64,000 bases of DNA from Candidatus Hydrogenedentota bacterium. Its GTDB lineage: Bacteria > Hydrogenedentota > Hydrogenedentia > Hydrogenedentales > JAGMZX01. The stretch lies in the NCBI GenBank assembly GCA_029556545.1, contig JAKQEQ010000073.1, positions 41,439-105,438 of the forward strand, given 5' to 3'. Positions 7,960 to 16,636 of the stretch are shown in pieces. Below the pieces are notes generated by a model. The model worked only from the letters and a program-made list of their open reading frames with translations, was not told the origin of the DNA and ran no database searches. A program made the translations under genes and the position numbers. Every line of letters starts with the position of its first letter. Within the stretch, counting starts at the first letter, position 1.

Positions 7960-9591
7960 TCAATGGTCGCAGACGTTCTCGCCGGTCTGGAGTGTGCCGT
8001 CAAGGTAGGCCCGGACGAGTTGTTCGGGGGTCTCCGAAGGCGCGCCGATGATGACGTGTATGTTGTGTTCCTCGAACAGGTTTCGGGCGCGCGATCCCAT
8101 GCCCCCGGCGATGATCACGTGGGCGCCCTGCTCCGCGAGCCAACGCGGCAACAAGCCGGGCTGGTGTTCGGGAGCATCCACCGTTTCCGTCTTAATAAGC
8201 TGTCCGGTGGAATGGTCCACGTCCACCAGCGCGAACTGCGCGCAATGGCCGAAATGCATGGCCAGTGCTCCGTTGGCAATTGGTACGGCGATACGCATGT
8301 ATTTACTCTCCTCTTCGATGGTTGTCGGGGTCTTGGCGCCCTCAAGCGCGAGAATGGGCTGCATCACGTGTTCAAATGCCTTAGCTGTCTCGGTCTGCGC
8401 ATAGTGATACACATAGGGCGCGCCGGCATCGCAGGCTTCGCCCACCTGGGAGTCCAACGGGATGCGGCCCAGGAAGGGCACGTTCATCTCGTCCGCCATG
8501 CGCTCGCCGCCGCCGACCTTGAAGATGTTGGTGACCTCGCCGCAGTGGGGGCAGACGAATCCGCTCATGTTCTCGATTACCCCCAGCACCGGCAGGCGCA
8601 GTGATCGGCAGAAGCTGATCGATCTGCGGACGTCGGCCACCGAGACGTCCTGCGGCGTGGTCACAATGACCGCGCCGTCCGCGTTCTCGATCAACTGGCA
8701 GACGGATAGCGGTTCGTCACCGGTCCCCGGCGGCGAATCAATCACGAGATAATCCAGGTCGCCCCATTCGCAGTCCTTGAGGAACTGCTTGATGACCCCC
8801 ATTTTCATCGGTCCGCGCCAGATGACGGCGTCGTCGGGGCTGTGGAGGAAGAAGCCAAGCGACAGCACCTTCATGGCGCCGACCTCAATCGGTATTATCG
8901 CGCCGCCTTCACTTAAGACAGCCGCGCCCTCGAGGCGAAGCATTTTCGGGATGCTCGGGCCGTGGATGTCCACGTCCAGCAATCCCACCCGCCGGCCAGC
9001 CAACGAAAGCGATACAGCGAGATTCACCGCGACGGTGCTCTTGCCCACGCCGCCTTTGCCGGAGAGCACGAGAATCTTGTGCGCGATTCGGTCAAGCCGT
9101 TGCGCGAGGATTCGGCGTTCCAGGAAGGCCTCGTCACTTTCATCGTCCCGTCGCGCCGTCGTAGCGGCGTCCTCGGCGGCACAACCCTCGGCCGCACAGG
9201 AATCACACGACGCAGCCCCCCGCCTGTGCAGGTAATCCTGCGCGGCTGCTTGCATGGTATTGGCAGCCAAGAGCGCGCAATGCCAGTGGTCTTCCGGAAA
9301 AGGCTCGAGTTCTTCGAGGATATCCTCTTGCTCCATTTCGAGAGCGGTCTTGATGGACCGACCTACGGCCAGTTCCGTGACCATGCTCCCGCAGGCGCAG
9401 GAAGGGCCGCAACCGGTCGTGGTGAAAGTTGCTTCCTTGACCCAACCCTTCTCGACGCGGAGCCAAATCTCCATCGTATCGCCGCACGGGCCGGTAATTC
9501 GGGCGTGACCATTGGCCTCCGCCAGAGAACCCATGTTCCGTGGGTTCTCGAAGCGCTCGAACGCCCTGTGTGAAATCATATTTGTCGGCAT
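7960..9591 (-). CDS. IscU-like / Mrp ATPase / NifX-like three-domain fusion
   Basis: A 543-residue protein with three parts. Residues 5-125 are IscU/NifU-N-like, with likely cluster ligands C36 ('GPCGDT'), C61 ('GCGPSCACGS') and C105 ('HWHCALLAANT'). A Cys-rich linker follows (C129, C132, C137). Residues 170-420 are Mrp/ApbC/NBP35-like, with P-loop 'SGKGGVGKST' (177-186), 'SPPGTGDE' and the bridging pair 'CPHC' (347-350). Residues 432-540 are a dinitrogenase iron-molybdenum cofactor (NifX/NifB C-terminal) domain. It probably builds and transfers Fe-S or mixed-metal clusters. ATG 9591 is preferred over GTG 9615 because GAGG lies 9 bases upstream of it. Mrp-NifX fusions are known in ORP clusters; the added IscU domain is less usual. 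Confidence 0.9.
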   Translation of the reverse strand: MPTNMISHRAFERFENPRNMGSLAEANGHARITGPCGDTMEIWLRVEKGWVKEATFTTTGCGPSCACGSMVTELAVGRSIKTALEMEQEDILEELEPFPEDHWHCALLAANTMQAAAQDYLHRRGAASCDSCAAEGCAAEDAATTARRDDESDEAFLERRILAQRLDRIAHKILVLSGKGGVGKSTVAVNLAVSLSLAGRRVGLLDVDIHGPSIPKMLRLEGAAVLSEGGAIIPIEVGAMKVLSLGFFLHSPDDAVIWRGPMKMGVIKQFLKDCEWGDLDYLVIDSPPGTGDEPLSVCQLIENADGAVIVTTPQDVSVADVRRSISFCRSLRLPVLGVIENMSGFVCPHCGEVTNIFKVGGGERMADEMNVPFLGRIPLDSQVGEACDAGAPYVYHYAQTETAKAFEHVMQPILALEGAKTPTTIEEESKYMRIAVPIANGALAMHFGHCAQFALVDVDHSTGQLIKTETVDAPEHQPGLLPRWLAEQGAHVIIAGGMGSRARNLFEEHNIHVIIGAPSETPEQLVRAYLDGTLQTGENVCDH

Positions 9592-9691
9592 TCCCTGATT
9601 CCTCAAACCAATCACACCAATACCGATGGCGCCGCAAACAAGCGGACGCCAAACTCGTGGTCTATGCTGTCTCGTTTCTCCACGTTATTCC

Positions 9692-10729
9692 TTATGGCGC
9701 TTCGCGATTCGCCTTGGGCTTATCCAGTTGCATCAATGCCGAGACTGCGGCCCAGACGTTTCTGATATCGTCCGCGACACCGTTGTTCGAGTATTCAAGA
9801 ACGCTCTTGCCCGCGACTTGCGCGGCCGTGACAGCCCGGTCATATCGAATTCTGCCGACGGGTGTTGCGTCTAAGGTCACCGCGGCGGCCTCGATGGCGT
9901 CGGTCATATCGGGATTCAGGTCCCACTTGTTCACGCCTACCACGGCGGGAATGCGGAAGTGGCGCGCGAGTTCGGCGACGCGCTGCAAGTCGTGCTGACC
10001 GCTGAGCGTGGGTTCCGTTACGATGAGGACCAGTGACGCGCCCGTAAGACTGGCGATAACGGGACAGCCGATTCCCGGCGGTCCGTCAACGAGGATGAAC
10101 TCCTTGTTCTGGTCTTGAGCAAGCTGTCGTGCCTGTTGCCGGACAAGACTCACGAGTTTTCCTGAGTTGTCGGCGGCAATACCGAGGCGGGCGTGCACCA
10201 TGGGGCCGTGGCGCGTGTCGGAGATAAACCACTCCCCTGAGACCCGTTCCGGAAAACTGATGGCCTTCACCGGGCAGATGTCCACGCAGACGCCGCATCC
10301 CTCACACGAAATAGGATCAACGACAAAGGCTGTCTTGCGCGCTTCGCCGGACGCCTCCCTCATGGCGTTAATCATGTCAAGCGACCGGAGCGGACATGAC
10401 CGCACGCACACGTCGCAATCGTTGCAGGCGTGAATCCCGGCGCCAAACATCCATGCCAGGTCCGCGTTCGACACGGTCCTTATCGCGTCAAATCGGCAGT
10501 TCACCAGACACGCGCCGCATCCAATGCAGGCGTCTTGCCGGATCACGGCTTCGTGCCCGCTGCGAAACTCATTACGCGACCGAATCTCGGGTTGCAGCAC
10601 CAAATGAAGGTCCGCGGCATCCACGTCGCAGTCCGCCAAGACCTTTGAGGGCGTCAGTGCTGCGAACGCGGCGACGATGCTCGTCTTGCCCGTCCCCCCT
10701 TTACCGCTGACAACGACCAGTTCCTTCAT
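9692..10729 (-). CDS. MinD-superfamily ATPase with inserted ferredoxin motifs (B)
   Basis: A 345-residue ParA/MinD-type P-loop ATPase of the COG1149 kind. The deviant Walker A is 'SGKGGTGKTS' (8-17). The ferredoxin insert carries three CxxCxxCxxxC motifs: C68-C78, C102-C112 and C142-C152. The usual number in this family, and in the neighbouring paralogue, is two. 'LVDGPPGIGCP' marks the Walker B/switch region. These proteins are thought to bind [4Fe-4S] clusters and act in cluster delivery. It overlaps the upstream radical SAM gene by four bases (10726-10729), implying translational coupling. Confidence 0.92.
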   Translation of the reverse strand: MKELVVVSGKGGTGKTSIVAAFAALTPSKVLADCDVDAADLHLVLQPEIRSRNEFRSGHEAVIRQDACIGCGACLVNCRFDAIRTVSNADLAWMFGAGIHACNDCDVCVRSCPLRSLDMINAMREASGEARKTAFVVDPISCEGCGVCVDICPVKAISFPERVSGEWFISDTRHGPMVHARLGIAADNSGKLVSLVRQQARQLAQDQNKEFILVDGPPGIGCPVIASLTGASLVLIVTEPTLSGQHDLQRVAELARHFRIPAVVGVNKWDLNPDMTDAIEAAAVTLDATPVGRIRYDRAVTAAQVAGKSVLEYSNNGVADDIRNVWAAVSALMQLDKPKANREAP

Positions 10730-11706
10730 TCGACTGCTTCCTCATCCGCGCCATGAGCGGCCGCAAAAAAAGCGACGCCCCCGAGACGCTTCTCAACGAC
10801 GGCGTTTTCCTCCAGCAAACGTTGCAGGAGCTTCGATACTTCAACGGCCCGTAACCCGAGGGCCACAGCAATCTCGCTGACCGGGCAGGGTCGCCGCTTG
10901 AGCAATTCCAGGATCGGCCCCGCGGTGGGATAGGCGTCCAGTTCCTCGGGCACGCCGCTGTAGTCCGCGATGACCTCCGCGCGGGGGCTGAACAACGCGG
11001 CCAGCGTTTCCAGGCGGGCGCGGGAAACCGGCACGGCAAAGGATTCCGCGGGCGGCCGCGCCACCGTGTTTAGTTGAACACGATCAGGGCGACTATGCCA
11101 GACCTGATCGGCGATTTCCCTAACTTCCGATTCCTCGGCGTTAATGCCTTCCATGAGCATTACCTCGAGCCAGATCGCATTGCGGAACGAGTCCCGAAAT
11201 GCACTGAGCCCGTCGAGCATTTGTTCGAACGGCAATCCGGGCGCCGGCCGATTGATGCGTTCATACAATCGGGCATTGCCCGCGTCCAGCGAGGGCAAGA
11301 CGAGATCGGCGTCGCGCAGGGCTTCTCGAACTTCGGCGTCCCAGAGAAGCGAACCGTTTGTGAGGACGGCCAGCGGGGCGTTTGTCCGTATCTTCACGCC
11401 CTCCACGATATCGCCGAGGCGCGCGTGCAGTGTGGGCTCGCCCGCGCCGGACAGCGTGACGTAGTCGGGCGCGGGGCGCGAGGACAAGAAGTGATCGAGC
11501 TCGGCGAGTATCTCAGAAACGGGAACATATTCCTCTCGACGCGTCGTATGTCTTGTGGTCCGCCCCTGCTCGCAATACACACAGTTGTAGGTGCACGTCT
11601 TGAACGGCAGCATATCGACGCCCAATGACCGTCCCAGGCGCCGCGACAGCACGGGGCCGAAGAGGCGTCGGTATTTCGGTGTCACGTTCTGCGCGGGCTG
11701 TGTCAT
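10726..11706 (-). CDS. Radical SAM protein (COG0731-like) with C-terminal winged helix
   Basis: A 326-residue radical SAM protein with 'CTYNCVYC' (C38, C42, C45), glycine motif 'TLSGAGEPTLH' and 'LAVLTNGSLL', like COG0731-type enzymes. Residues about 255-315 look like a winged-helix or small DNA/protein-binding domain ('ILELLKRRPCPVSEIAVALG'). It is wedged between two MinD/ferredoxin ATPase genes, with four-base overlaps on both sides, so it belongs to the cluster by position. The substrate is unknown. Possible roles are cofactor modification, or regulation if the winged helix binds DNA (inference). Confidence 0.85.
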   Translation of the reverse strand: MTQPAQNVTPKYRRLFGPVLSRRLGRSLGVDMLPFKTCTYNCVYCEQGRTTRHTTRREEYVPVSEILAELDHFLSSRPAPDYVTLSGAGEPTLHARLGDIVEGVKIRTNAPLAVLTNGSLLWDAEVREALRDADLVLPSLDAGNARLYERINRPAPGLPFEQMLDGLSAFRDSFRNAIWLEVMLMEGINAEESEVREIADQVWHSRPDRVQLNTVARPPAESFAVPVSRARLETLAALFSPRAEVIADYSGVPEELDAYPTAGPILELLKRRPCPVSEIAVALGLRAVEVSKLLQRLLEENAVVEKRLGGVAFFAAAHGADEEAVE

Positions 11707-12578
11707 GTGGCGCTCTGGACTCCGTTGGGGGCTGAGAGCAGATCGCGAATCCGCAGATCCAGTTGAAGGAAGAAAGGGCGCACATCCGGAAGGGATTCCA
11801 CGGCCATGCAGCCGCGAGAATAGGCCTCCGCGATACGCCGGTCATCGGGAATCTCGATCAGAATCGGGATTTCCTCGCGTTGGCAGTAGTCGGTTACGCG
11901 GTCATCGCCAATATCGCAACGGTTGACCACGACGCCAAACGGGATGCCGATCTGCCGAACCGTGTCCACGGCAAGCGTCAGGTCGTGCAGGCCGAAGGGG
12001 GTCGGCTCGGTGACCAAAACGACAAAGTCGCTGTCTTTGACGGCGGCAATCACGGGACACGAGGTTCCAGGCGGGGCATCGAGAATTACGGTGCCTTCGG
12101 ACGGAGATGCGGCCTTGGCCGCGCGAATGAGCGGGGGCGACATTGCCACGCCGATCTTCAAGCGTCCCTGAACGAAGCAGATATCGTTTGCGCGGCCTGT
12201 CTCGACCACGCCGATTTCGTGGTCGCATTCCGATATCGCATGTTCCGGACATGCCAGCATGCACCCGCCGCAACCGTGGCACAGTTCCGTAAACACGAGC
12301 ACTCTGCCTTTCACGCAGGCCAGCGCGTTATAACGGCACGCGGTTACGCATCGTGCGCAGCCGGTACATTTCTCTTTGTCCACTATGGGAACCGGAATGG
12401 CGACGCTGTTCGCGGCGGTGATGGCGGGCTTCAAGAATATATGGCCGTTCGGCTCTTCAACGTCGCAATCGACGTAGGCAACAGGGCCCTCCATGACCGC
12501 CGCGAGGTTCACGGCAATTGTGGTTTTTCCCGTGCCGCCTTTACCGGAGGCAATGGCAATGATTCGTCGTTCACGCAT
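11703..12578 (-). CDS. MinD-superfamily ATPase with inserted ferredoxin motifs (A)
   Basis: A 291-residue paralogue of the ATPase at 9692-10729. Walker A is 'SGKGGTGKTT' (11-20), and two ferredoxin motifs are present: C71-C81 ('CTGCARCVTAC') and C100-C110 ('CHGCGGCMLAC'). The Walker B/switch segment is 'ILDAPPGTSCP'. Such pairs of MinD/ferredoxin ATPases are a hallmark of ORP clusters. ATG 12578 is chosen because it gives the family start 'MRERRIIAIASGKGG'. It overlaps the methyltransferase gene upstream by 8 bases and the radical SAM gene downstream by 4. Confidence 0.92.
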   Translation of the reverse strand: MRERRIIAIASGKGGTGKTTIAVNLAAVMEGPVAYVDCDVEEPNGHIFLKPAITAANSVAIPVPIVDKEKCTGCARCVTACRYNALACVKGRVLVFTELCHGCGGCMLACPEHAISECDHEIGVVETGRANDICFVQGRLKIGVAMSPPLIRAAKAASPSEGTVILDAPPGTSCPVIAAVKDSDFVVLVTEPTPFGLHDLTLAVDTVRQIGIPFGVVVNRCDIGDDRVTDYCQREEIPILIEIPDDRRIAEAYSRGCMAVESLPDVRPFFLQLDLRIRDLLSAPNGVQSAT

Positions 12579-13233
12579 GGACTGATTTCCTGAAGCAATG
12601 GATGCCTGCAAAACGAAAACCAAATCGAGTAAACACGAATAGACCGGTGGAAGCGACCGCGGCGTGGATGTCCGCTCTGCTCATGTGATGATCGCTGACC
12701 GTAAGCAGACCGCGTGGTCCGGTCAGACGATATATTTCGGCAAGTACGCTCGCAGGGTCCGGCAGTTCGTGTAGAACGTCATAGACTATGGCCACGTCGA
12801 CAGTGCCGGGCGGGATGTGGTCCAAGTCGGTCGCCATGAGCGTTGTGATATTTGTGAATTTCTTTCTTGTCATTGTGTGGCGAACGGCGGCCAAGGCAAG
12901 CGGATTCACGTCGATCGCGAAAACTCGGCCCTCCGGTCCCACTATCTCGGCCGCCGCGATGGAGAACGCGCCGGGGCCGCAACCGAAGTCCAGTACCGTC
13001 TGGCTTGGCGTCAGACCGACCTCGTGAAGGATGGCCAAAGGCGGCTGGAACAGGTCTCGGATACGAAAGCCGAGCGCCATGAGCGAGAATGAAAGTCGAC
13101 CTTGAGGGGCCGCATGCGTCCGGTGATTCCGCTGCCGCCTGATCCTCCGGGCCCTATTTGTGGAACCATTTCCGCGTGCGTTGTTCTCGTTTTCAAGGCG
13201 CGGAACGCGCGTGCTGGGCCTTATTTCATTCAT
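12571..13233 (-). CDS. Class I SAM-dependent methyltransferase
   Basis: A 220-residue protein with a Rossmann methyltransferase core: motif I 'VLDFGCGPGAFSIAAAE', the acidic 'VFAIDVNPLAL', motif II 'VDVAIVYDVLHEL' and post II 'GPRGLLTVSDHHM'. It resembles small UbiE-like enzymes that sit in metal-related clusters. ATG 13233 has a good GGAGG nine bases upstream. An internal ATG at 13080 begins nearer the homology but lacks a Shine-Dalgarno, and the basic, low-similarity first ~50 residues leave the start uncertain. It overlaps the following MinD gene by 8 bases. The substrate is unknown. Confidence 0.82.
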   Translation of the reverse strand: MNEIRPSTRVPRLENENNARGNGSTNRARRIRRQRNHRTHAAPQGRLSFSLMALGFRIRDLFQPPLAILHEVGLTPSQTVLDFGCGPGAFSIAAAEIVGPEGRVFAIDVNPLALAAVRHTMTRKKFTNITTLMATDLDHIPPGTVDVAIVYDVLHELPDPASVLAEIYRLTGPRGLLTVSDHHMSRADIHAAVASTGLFVFTRFGFRFAGIHCFRKSVHA

Positions 13234-13298
13234 GCTTGAGCGCCTCCACGCATACTTGAGGTTAAGAATATCGCCATTTGCGGACCGTGGCCTTTCAC

Positions 13299-15326
13299 CT
13301 AGACGCGCTTGTCGAGCAGTGAGACGCCCTCGAAATCCGAAGGGACGTCCGCCCCGAGATACGCAAGTGTAGTGACTCCTATGTCGATTATCGCCGGACC
13401 CTCGACCAATGGGCTGTTTGAGAAGAGTATCCCCGGTGTCCCGGCGACATCCGAAGCGGCGTGGTCGCCGCTCCACTTGTCGTCGTTCAACGAAATGACT
13501 TCCGCGGGCGCGGCTCCCGCGGCGGAGGTCTTATCCGTCTGATACCCTTCCGCGTAACCTAACTGGAGGTCCGGCGCGTCGTGAGCCGCGTCGCCGCGAT
13601 AGGCTTCCTCTCGCGTGTAGACTGCGCGGAAAATTCGCACATTGGACTCCTTATCCGTGGCCGCCAGGAGCCTGTCGCGGATTTCCGCTCTCAGGGCGGG
13701 CGCGTCTTCCGGAGAAACGGCGCCTTGTCCTTCACGTCCCTTGATGTTGAGGTAAATGCTTCCCAGTCCGAGGCCGTAGGCCCTGGTCCGGGACCAGTCG
13801 TATTCCGTGAGATACTTGGCGTCGGTGAATGACGTCTCCGCATCGTTCCGGCCCTTCACCGCGAGATAACCGTTGCGTATGAGCCAGGTGTTGACGCTGA
13901 AGCCCTTGCGGAAACTATGGAATCCGTGATCGGAAAGCACCATAAGCAAGTCGTCTTCATTAAGCGCCTCCATTACCTTTCCGACCGCGGCGTCCATCCG
14001 TGCGTAAGTGTCTTCGAGGGCTCTTTGAAAGGCTTTAGCGCTCTTCTCGCTGTAGGTTGGATGGCTAACGTCGCGAAAACGCCAGAACATGTGCGCGATG
14101 CGGTCGGTGCTTGTCCAGCCGCCAATAAGCAGATCGAAATCGCCGGAGCCCAACTCATCCAGGATGAGTTTGTCCTGCCAATCCATGGTCGCCCACGCCT
14201 CTTCCAGGAAGAGGGCTTCATCAAGTTCCCCCTGTTGCAGCGCCTTCGTGTCATCCGTCCAGCCGATGGTCTTGAACAACCCGAAGCGGTCCGCCAGTTG
14301 GCCCGCATACTCTTCCGGCGCGCTGATGGGCAGATGCGGCTCTTTGGGGTGCATTTGAAGGCACGTCATGTACAGCCGTACGCGGGCGCCGGCCTCGAGG
14401 ACGTGAACGCGGCTGATGGCGCGCACCGCAAACTTCGGGGTTACGGGGAAAGTCCACTCGATCCAGTCCGACCATGCATGCTCCGAGAGACTGACAGTCT
14501 TGCCCTGGATTCCCAGCGTGATTGCGTGTTGTCCCCGGTCGACAACGACAGTCATGGGTACTTCCACCGATCGTCTTTCGCGGGGATGGCGAAGACCGGG
14601 CACTTGCACCTCCGCTTTGTTCCCCTCGAACTTGAGCGGCAGTCGCATGCCCCCTGGAAGCTGTTCGGTCTCTGAGAAGGCGTCCGAAAACGCGAGAAAA
14701 GTGCTCTGCGTGCCGCGAATATCGGGGACGTCCAGCCCGCAGAGCATCAGGCTTTCCGCGAGCGGCTCCGGCGGGTAGGCATAGGGAACATTCAACAGCT
14801 TGCACCGCACGCCCTGGCGGTTGGCCACTCTCCAGAATGTCTCGCCTTTCCGGTAGTTTACATACTCGGCGGGTCGCAACAGGCTTCCGTCCGGAGCGAG
14901 TTCGGGGCTCCGCATCGCGCCGAAGCCAAGCCCCGGAATGTAGGTCTCCGGGTTCCGCCGAAGGAAATCATAGATGCCATGATTCCCCGGCCGCTTGCAC
15001 GTGGCGAAAGAAGACCATGCCGTCGGCGACTGCGGAGGATTGCTGGACAGCAATCGCCGGTAGTTGCCTGCGGCCCGCAGGGCACGCAGGTTCGGCAGTT
15101 CGCCTGCCCTGAGCATGTCGTCAATGATCGTGGGTTCGACGCCGTCGAAACCTAAGATCACCACGCGCCCACGCTTGGCCTTCTCGTGAATACCCGAGAC
15201 GGCCGCAAAGACCCGTTGATGCTTCTTGACGCCGCCCGAACCGAGCGCCCACGGAGCGAGCGCCGAAGAAGTTCGCGCAAGAAATGACCGGCGGGTAATT
15301 TTGGCGGTAGGCTGGCCGCGTTTCAT
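13299..15326 (-). CDS. Tat-exported type I phosphodiesterase / alkaline phosphatase superfamily protein
   Basis: A 675-residue protein. The N-terminus carries a twin-arginine motif ('ITRRSFLART', residues 10-19) and an Ala-rich stretch, predicting Tat export. The body is of the type I phosphodiesterase/nucleotide pyrophosphatase group: metal/nucleophile region 'VVILGFDGVEPT' (D61), 'QSPTAWSSFATCK', and later metal ligands 'GGWTSTDRIAHMFWR' and 'VLSDHGFHSF'. Families like this cleave phosphodiester or phosphoanhydride bonds of nucleotides or lipids. The gene overlaps the upstream NifX-like gene by four bases, so it is co-translated with an intracellular cofactor protein. That pairing is unusual and its purpose is unclear. 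Confidence 0.88.
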   Translation of the reverse strand: MKRGQPTAKITRRSFLARTSSALAPWALGSGGVKKHQRVFAAVSGIHEKAKRGRVVILGFDGVEPTIIDDMLRAGELPNLRALRAAGNYRRLLSSNPPQSPTAWSSFATCKRPGNHGIYDFLRRNPETYIPGLGFGAMRSPELAPDGSLLRPAEYVNYRKGETFWRVANRQGVRCKLLNVPYAYPPEPLAESLMLCGLDVPDIRGTQSTFLAFSDAFSETEQLPGGMRLPLKFEGNKAEVQVPGLRHPRERRSVEVPMTVVVDRGQHAITLGIQGKTVSLSEHAWSDWIEWTFPVTPKFAVRAISRVHVLEAGARVRLYMTCLQMHPKEPHLPISAPEEYAGQLADRFGLFKTIGWTDDTKALQQGELDEALFLEEAWATMDWQDKLILDELGSGDFDLLIGGWTSTDRIAHMFWRFRDVSHPTYSEKSAKAFQRALEDTYARMDAAVGKVMEALNEDDLLMVLSDHGFHSFRKGFSVNTWLIRNGYLAVKGRNDAETSFTDAKYLTEYDWSRTRAYGLGLGSIYLNIKGREGQGAVSPEDAPALRAEIRDRLLAATDKESNVRIFRAVYTREEAYRGDAAHDAPDLQLGYAEGYQTDKTSAAGAAPAEVISLNDDKWSGDHAASDVAGTPGILFSNSPLVEGPAIIDIGVTTLAYLGADVPSDFEGVSLLDKRV

Positions 15327-15685
15327 GTCCAGTGTCCCGCGACATTGGGTGCGTCCGTCGGAGTCAAGGCGCCCGACTTGAAAGCTTCGATCGCTTCCGA
15401 AACCGTGCCTTGCGCGCCGACCATGACTTTGATGCCAGCGGAAGCCAGCGTCCTGAACGCATTCGGGCCGCAGTGCCCGGTGATCAGCGCTTCCGCGCCC
15501 AGGCGCGATACGGTGTCGGCGGCCTGAATGCCCGCGCCTTGGGCGGCGTTCAGGTTCTGGACATTGTCATGCGCCGACCACGCGCCCGTCTCCGTATCCA
15601 CAACGATGAGATAGGCCGCGCGTCCGAATCGCGGGTCCACTTGCGCGTCAAGGGATTGGCCCGACGCCGTAACGACTACTTTCAT
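15323..15685 (-). CDS. NifB/NifX-family metal-sulfur cofactor-binding protein (B), ORP-like
   Basis: A 120-residue single-domain protein of the dinitrogenase iron-molybdenum cofactor family. It has 'MKVVVTASGQSLDAQVDPRFGR' in two parts, the central 'LGAEALITGHCGPNAFRTL' segment and the C-terminal 'EAIEAFKSGALTP'. Stand-alone members include the MTH1175-like proteins and the Desulfovibrio orange protein ORP, which binds a Mo-Cu-S cluster. One cysteine is visible, in 'GHCGPNAF'. ATG 15685 is preceded by GGAGG at 8-base spacing. It is the most ORP-like gene of the cluster by size and position. Confidence 0.85.
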   Translation of the reverse strand: MKVVVTASGQSLDAQVDPRFGRAAYLIVVDTETGAWSAHDNVQNLNAAQGAGIQAADTVSRLGAEALITGHCGPNAFRTLASAGIKVMVGAQGTVSEAIEAFKSGALTPTDAPNVAGHWT

Positions 15686-15957
15686 GTTTGCCTCCAGTAC
15701 CGCGAAGTTCTTGCGGCTAAACCTGTTCAGACAGTCGCGGCGCTGTCCGACGCTCGCGCGGTCTCCGAACTGATCCGAATGAACATCACGCCAAGAAGTC
15801 GCGTTGCGTGTTATCTGGGCTATTCTTGCGTGAGACAGCCCCTATCTGTGCGGACACTTCTTCAGCACCATGAACCAGTCAAGGACCTTGGTGCCCGCGC
15901 CTGGCTGCTCGACCCGTTCCTTGGCCGTTCCACAGGAACCTGGCGACGGGCCGCTCA

Positions 15958-16320
15958 CTATTTCTCGGTGTCGGCGCCGGCCGCCAGCGTGTCCAGGCGC
16001 TGCCGGATCACGTCGAGTTGCTGCTGAAGCATCTCCGCTTGGCGCTGCAAGAGGACGCGCTCGGCCTCGCCCGGCGACGCGACGGGAACGGTCGCCGCGC
16101 CCCAACCAAAGCGCATCCAACCGGGCAGGCCGGTAGCGTAATACCAATGCCGCCACCCGCGGCCGCCGCCACCGCCGCCGCGCCCAAATCCGCGTCCCCA
16201 GAAACCTCGACCTGGGACCGGATTGGCATATCCCGGCATGTCAAACCCGGCACAACGCCCCGCGCCGCGCCCCGTCATGGGTCCCGCTCCGAGCGGGCCT
16301 GTTCTATCTCCGCCTGGCAT
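15958..16320 (-). CDS. DUF5320 domain-containing protein
   Basis: A 120-residue protein with the DUF5320 N-terminus 'MPGGDRTGPLGAGPMTGRGAG' in two parts, followed by 'GRCAGFDMPGY', a Gly/Arg/Trp-rich middle and a C-terminal coiled-coil-like helix (about residues 88-115, 'LLQRQAEMLQQQLDVIRQRL'). Such proteins are found beside NifX-like genes in anaerobes and have no known activity. It lies between the zinc-ribbon gene and NifX-like B on the same strand. Another frame over the same DNA is longer at the 3' side but lacks family resemblance. Confidence 0.8.
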   Translation of the reverse strand: MPGGDRTGPLGAGPMTGRGAGRCAGFDMPGYANPVPGRGFWGRGFGRGGGGGGRGWRHWYYATGLPGWMRFGWGAATVPVASPGEAERVLLQRQAEMLQQQLDVIRQRLDTLAAGADTEK

Positions 16321-16384
16321 TTCATGTCTCCCTTATTCACGGGCCTCGCCCGTTTGCTGGATACCGCAATACAAACGCCTGGGG

Positions 16385-16636
16385 TCAACCACGGCGCATG
16401 GCCACGCCGCACGTGGGACAGGTGACTTGAGCGCACGGCACACCGCGCTCGTGCGGTTGCGAATGACCGCATTGCGGACAGACGCATACCCCGCCAAGTC
16501 CCGCCGCATTTCCGCCTTGCCGTCCTTGCCCGCCACCTGCTTGGCCTCCGCGCCCGCGGCCTTGTCCCTGCCCGCCGCCGACGCCGCCGCTACCGCCAGC
16601 ACGCCCGCCGCCTTTTCCTTTTCCGAATCCAAACAT
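16385..16636 (-). CDS. Gly-rich zinc-ribbon small protein
   Basis: An 83-residue protein starting 'MFGFGKGKGGG'. The first ~50 residues are Gly/Gln/Arg low complexity. The C-terminus carries two CPxCG knuckles ('VCPQCGHSQPH', 'VTCPTCGVAMRRG') that would bind one metal. Its ATG overlaps the TAA of NifX-like A by one base (TAATG at 16638-16634), indicating translational coupling. The function is unknown; position suggests an accessory of the cofactor cluster. The flexible Gly-rich half resembles disordered linkers seen with DUF5320 genes. Confidence 0.75.
   Translation of the reverse strand: MFGFGKGKGGGRAGGSGGVGGGQGQGRGRGGQAGGGQGRQGGNAAGLGGVCVCPQCGHSQPHERGVPCAQVTCPTCGVAMRRG

Noticed and set aside
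15842-16156. 104-codon minus-strand frame overlapping DUF5320
   Set aside because: Overlaps the DUF5320 gene in another frame, is Arg-rich and shows no family match.
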